From the NCBI GenBank assembly GCA_031260095.1, contig JAIRKN010000116.1:1-7872 (forward strand): a stretch of DNA of 7,872 nucleotides. The letters run 5' to 3'. Positions 7,265-7,872 of this stretch are shown one piece after another; the first letter of the stretch is position 1; every line of letters begins with the position of its first letter. The stretch is from Tannerella sp. GTDB lineage: Bacteria > Bacteroidota > Bacteroidia > Bacteroidales > Tannerellaceae. Both the position numbers and the translations under genes were made by a program. The notes under the pieces are model-generated. The model ran no database searches. It was not told the origin of the DNA and was given only the letters and a program-made list of their open reading frames with translations.

Positions 7265-7291
7265 AAAAAGGAAGCGTTTCACTTCCTTTTT
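7265..7291 (-). terminator. Intrinsic terminator after the GH109-like gene
   Basis: A perfect 10-bp stem, AAAAAGGAAG (7265-7274) with CTTCCTTTTT (7282-7291), encloses a 7-nt loop. Read on the minus strand, the right arm is followed by further T residues (to 7263). It begins five bases after the stop codon of the GH109-like gene. The stem is AU-rich outside its GGAAG core, so some read-through into the M3 gene is possible. Confidence 0.8.
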
Positions 7292-7296
7292 CTGTG

Positions 7297-7872
7297 TTAA
7301 AGGGCAAATGTCCGTTGGCGATGGATCCATTGGCCGCGTGTGAAATCCGGGAAATCGACCACAGCGCCTCCGCGTGCCACCGACATTTCCGACAAGCCGG
7401 AGATCGCACTCCATGCGGCCGCGTCGTAGCAATCCATCGGCGCCGGTTTTTTATTACGGATCGCATCAATCAGATCATACATCATTATAAAGTCCATCCC
7501 TCCGTGACCCGCTTCTCTGGCTTTTGCTTCCAGCGTACTCCATAGCCGGTGGTCATACTTCTTGATCCACTCGTCCGAGTCATCCCAGCGATGAGGTTTC
7601 GACGATCCTTCCACATATACGTGATCACCGTCATTCATCCATAGTCCTTTGGCGCCCTGCACGCGGAATCCCAATGAATAGGGGCGCGGCAGATTCGTGT
7701 CGTGCGTTACGATGATAGTCTGGCCGTTCGCGCATTTGATCATAGAGGTAACGATATCGCCCAGATTGAAGTTTATTTTGGAATAGGGATGATCGGCGCC
7801 GCCTTTTTCTACGATAAAATTGTGCAACCCGCGTGATTGCGTCGCCATTGCGCTCAACGAAAGGAAGCGATT
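7297..7872 (-). CDS. GH109-like Gfo/Idh/MocA family glycosidase, C-terminal 191 residues (runs off right edge)
   Basis: The frame is open to the window edge, so the TTG near 7857 is an internal Leu codon and the true start lies beyond 7872. The fragment resembles the C-terminal half of glycoside hydrolase family 109, NAD-dependent alpha-N-acetylgalactosaminidases built on the Gfo/Idh/MocA oxidoreductase fold. Supporting blocks are SAMATQSRGLHNF near the edge, HDTNLPRPYS, REAGHGGMDFIMMYDLIDAIRN and the terminal VVDFPDFTRGQW. The Rossmann domain, the NAD site and the family's catalytic residues would be in the missing N-terminal part, so activity cannot be judged here. Such enzymes in gut Bacteroidales release GalNAc from host glycans and are usually exported. 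A general Gfo/Idh/MocA oxidoreductase is the alternative. An intrinsic terminator directly follows the stop codon, so this is the last gene of its unit. Confidence 0.8.
   Translation of the reverse strand, partial: NRFLSLSAMATQSRGLHNFIVEKGGADHPYSKINFNLGDIVTSMIKCANGQTIIVTHDTNLPRPYSLGFRVQGAKGLWMNDGDHVYVEGSSKPHRWDDSDEWIKKYDHRLWSTLEAKAREAGHGGMDFIMMYDLIDAIRNKKPAPMDCYDAAAWSAISGLSEMSVARGGAVVDFPDFTRGQWIHRQRTFAL

Noticed and set aside
7294..7545. Overlapping frames on both strands in the GH109-like gene end (also 7229-7469 minus)
   Set aside because: Conserved glycosidase-family blocks occur only in the 7872-7297 minus frame.
7855..7857. TTG as the start of the GH109-like protein
   Set aside because: The frame stays open through the window edge and the residues before it continue the family pattern, so the gene is truncated by the window rather than starting here.

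Overview
The window comes from a member of the Bacteroidota, most likely order Bacteroidales. The evidence is an edge fragment matching the DUF4492 protein that precedes cytochrome bd oxidase genes in this phylum, promoter-like boxes of the Bacteroidetes TAnnTTTG type, AT-rich leaders without Shine-Dalgarno sites, Bacteroides-type transposase relics, and a GH109-like C-terminus. Genus cannot be fixed from the sequence alone.

Layout, left to right. Positions 1-70 hold the start of the DUF4492-type gene, reading leftward out of the window, with a good promoter match at 162-192. Positions 71-808 have no secure gene. This stretch is mostly very AT-rich but contains a sharply GC-richer island (about 390-600) with ambiguous coding potential and several inverted repeats, followed by a roughly 20-bp-periodic AAACTC-type repeat series (605-714). 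Positions 809-2348 are an insertion-sequence graveyard: the C-terminal part of an IS5-type transposase (minus strand) meets a full-length but badly decayed IS1595/ISXO2-type transposase (plus strand). The last codon of that relic abuts the stop codon of the next gene with no spacer.

Positions 2349-5006 are a compact leftward operon: dCMP/CMP deaminase, an S41 C-terminal processing protease with PDZ domain, and 5-formyltetrahydrofolate cyclo-ligase. The first two are 14 bp apart and the last two overlap by 11 bp. The deaminase and the cyclo-ligase both touch thymidylate/one-carbon metabolism; the protease acts in the envelope. Positions 5110-7227 encode a secreted M3-family (Dcp-like) zinc metallopeptidase, also leftward. 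A perfect-stem intrinsic terminator (7265-7291) separates it from the 3' part of a GH109-like Gfo/Idh/MocA glycosidase gene that runs in from the right edge.

The right two thirds are ordinary chromosomal housekeeping and hydrolase genes. The parts that deserve a second look lie on the left: the GC-rich structured island, the phased short repeats beside it, and the IS junctions. I see no convincing novel multi-gene system, CRISPR array, tRNA or rRNA here.
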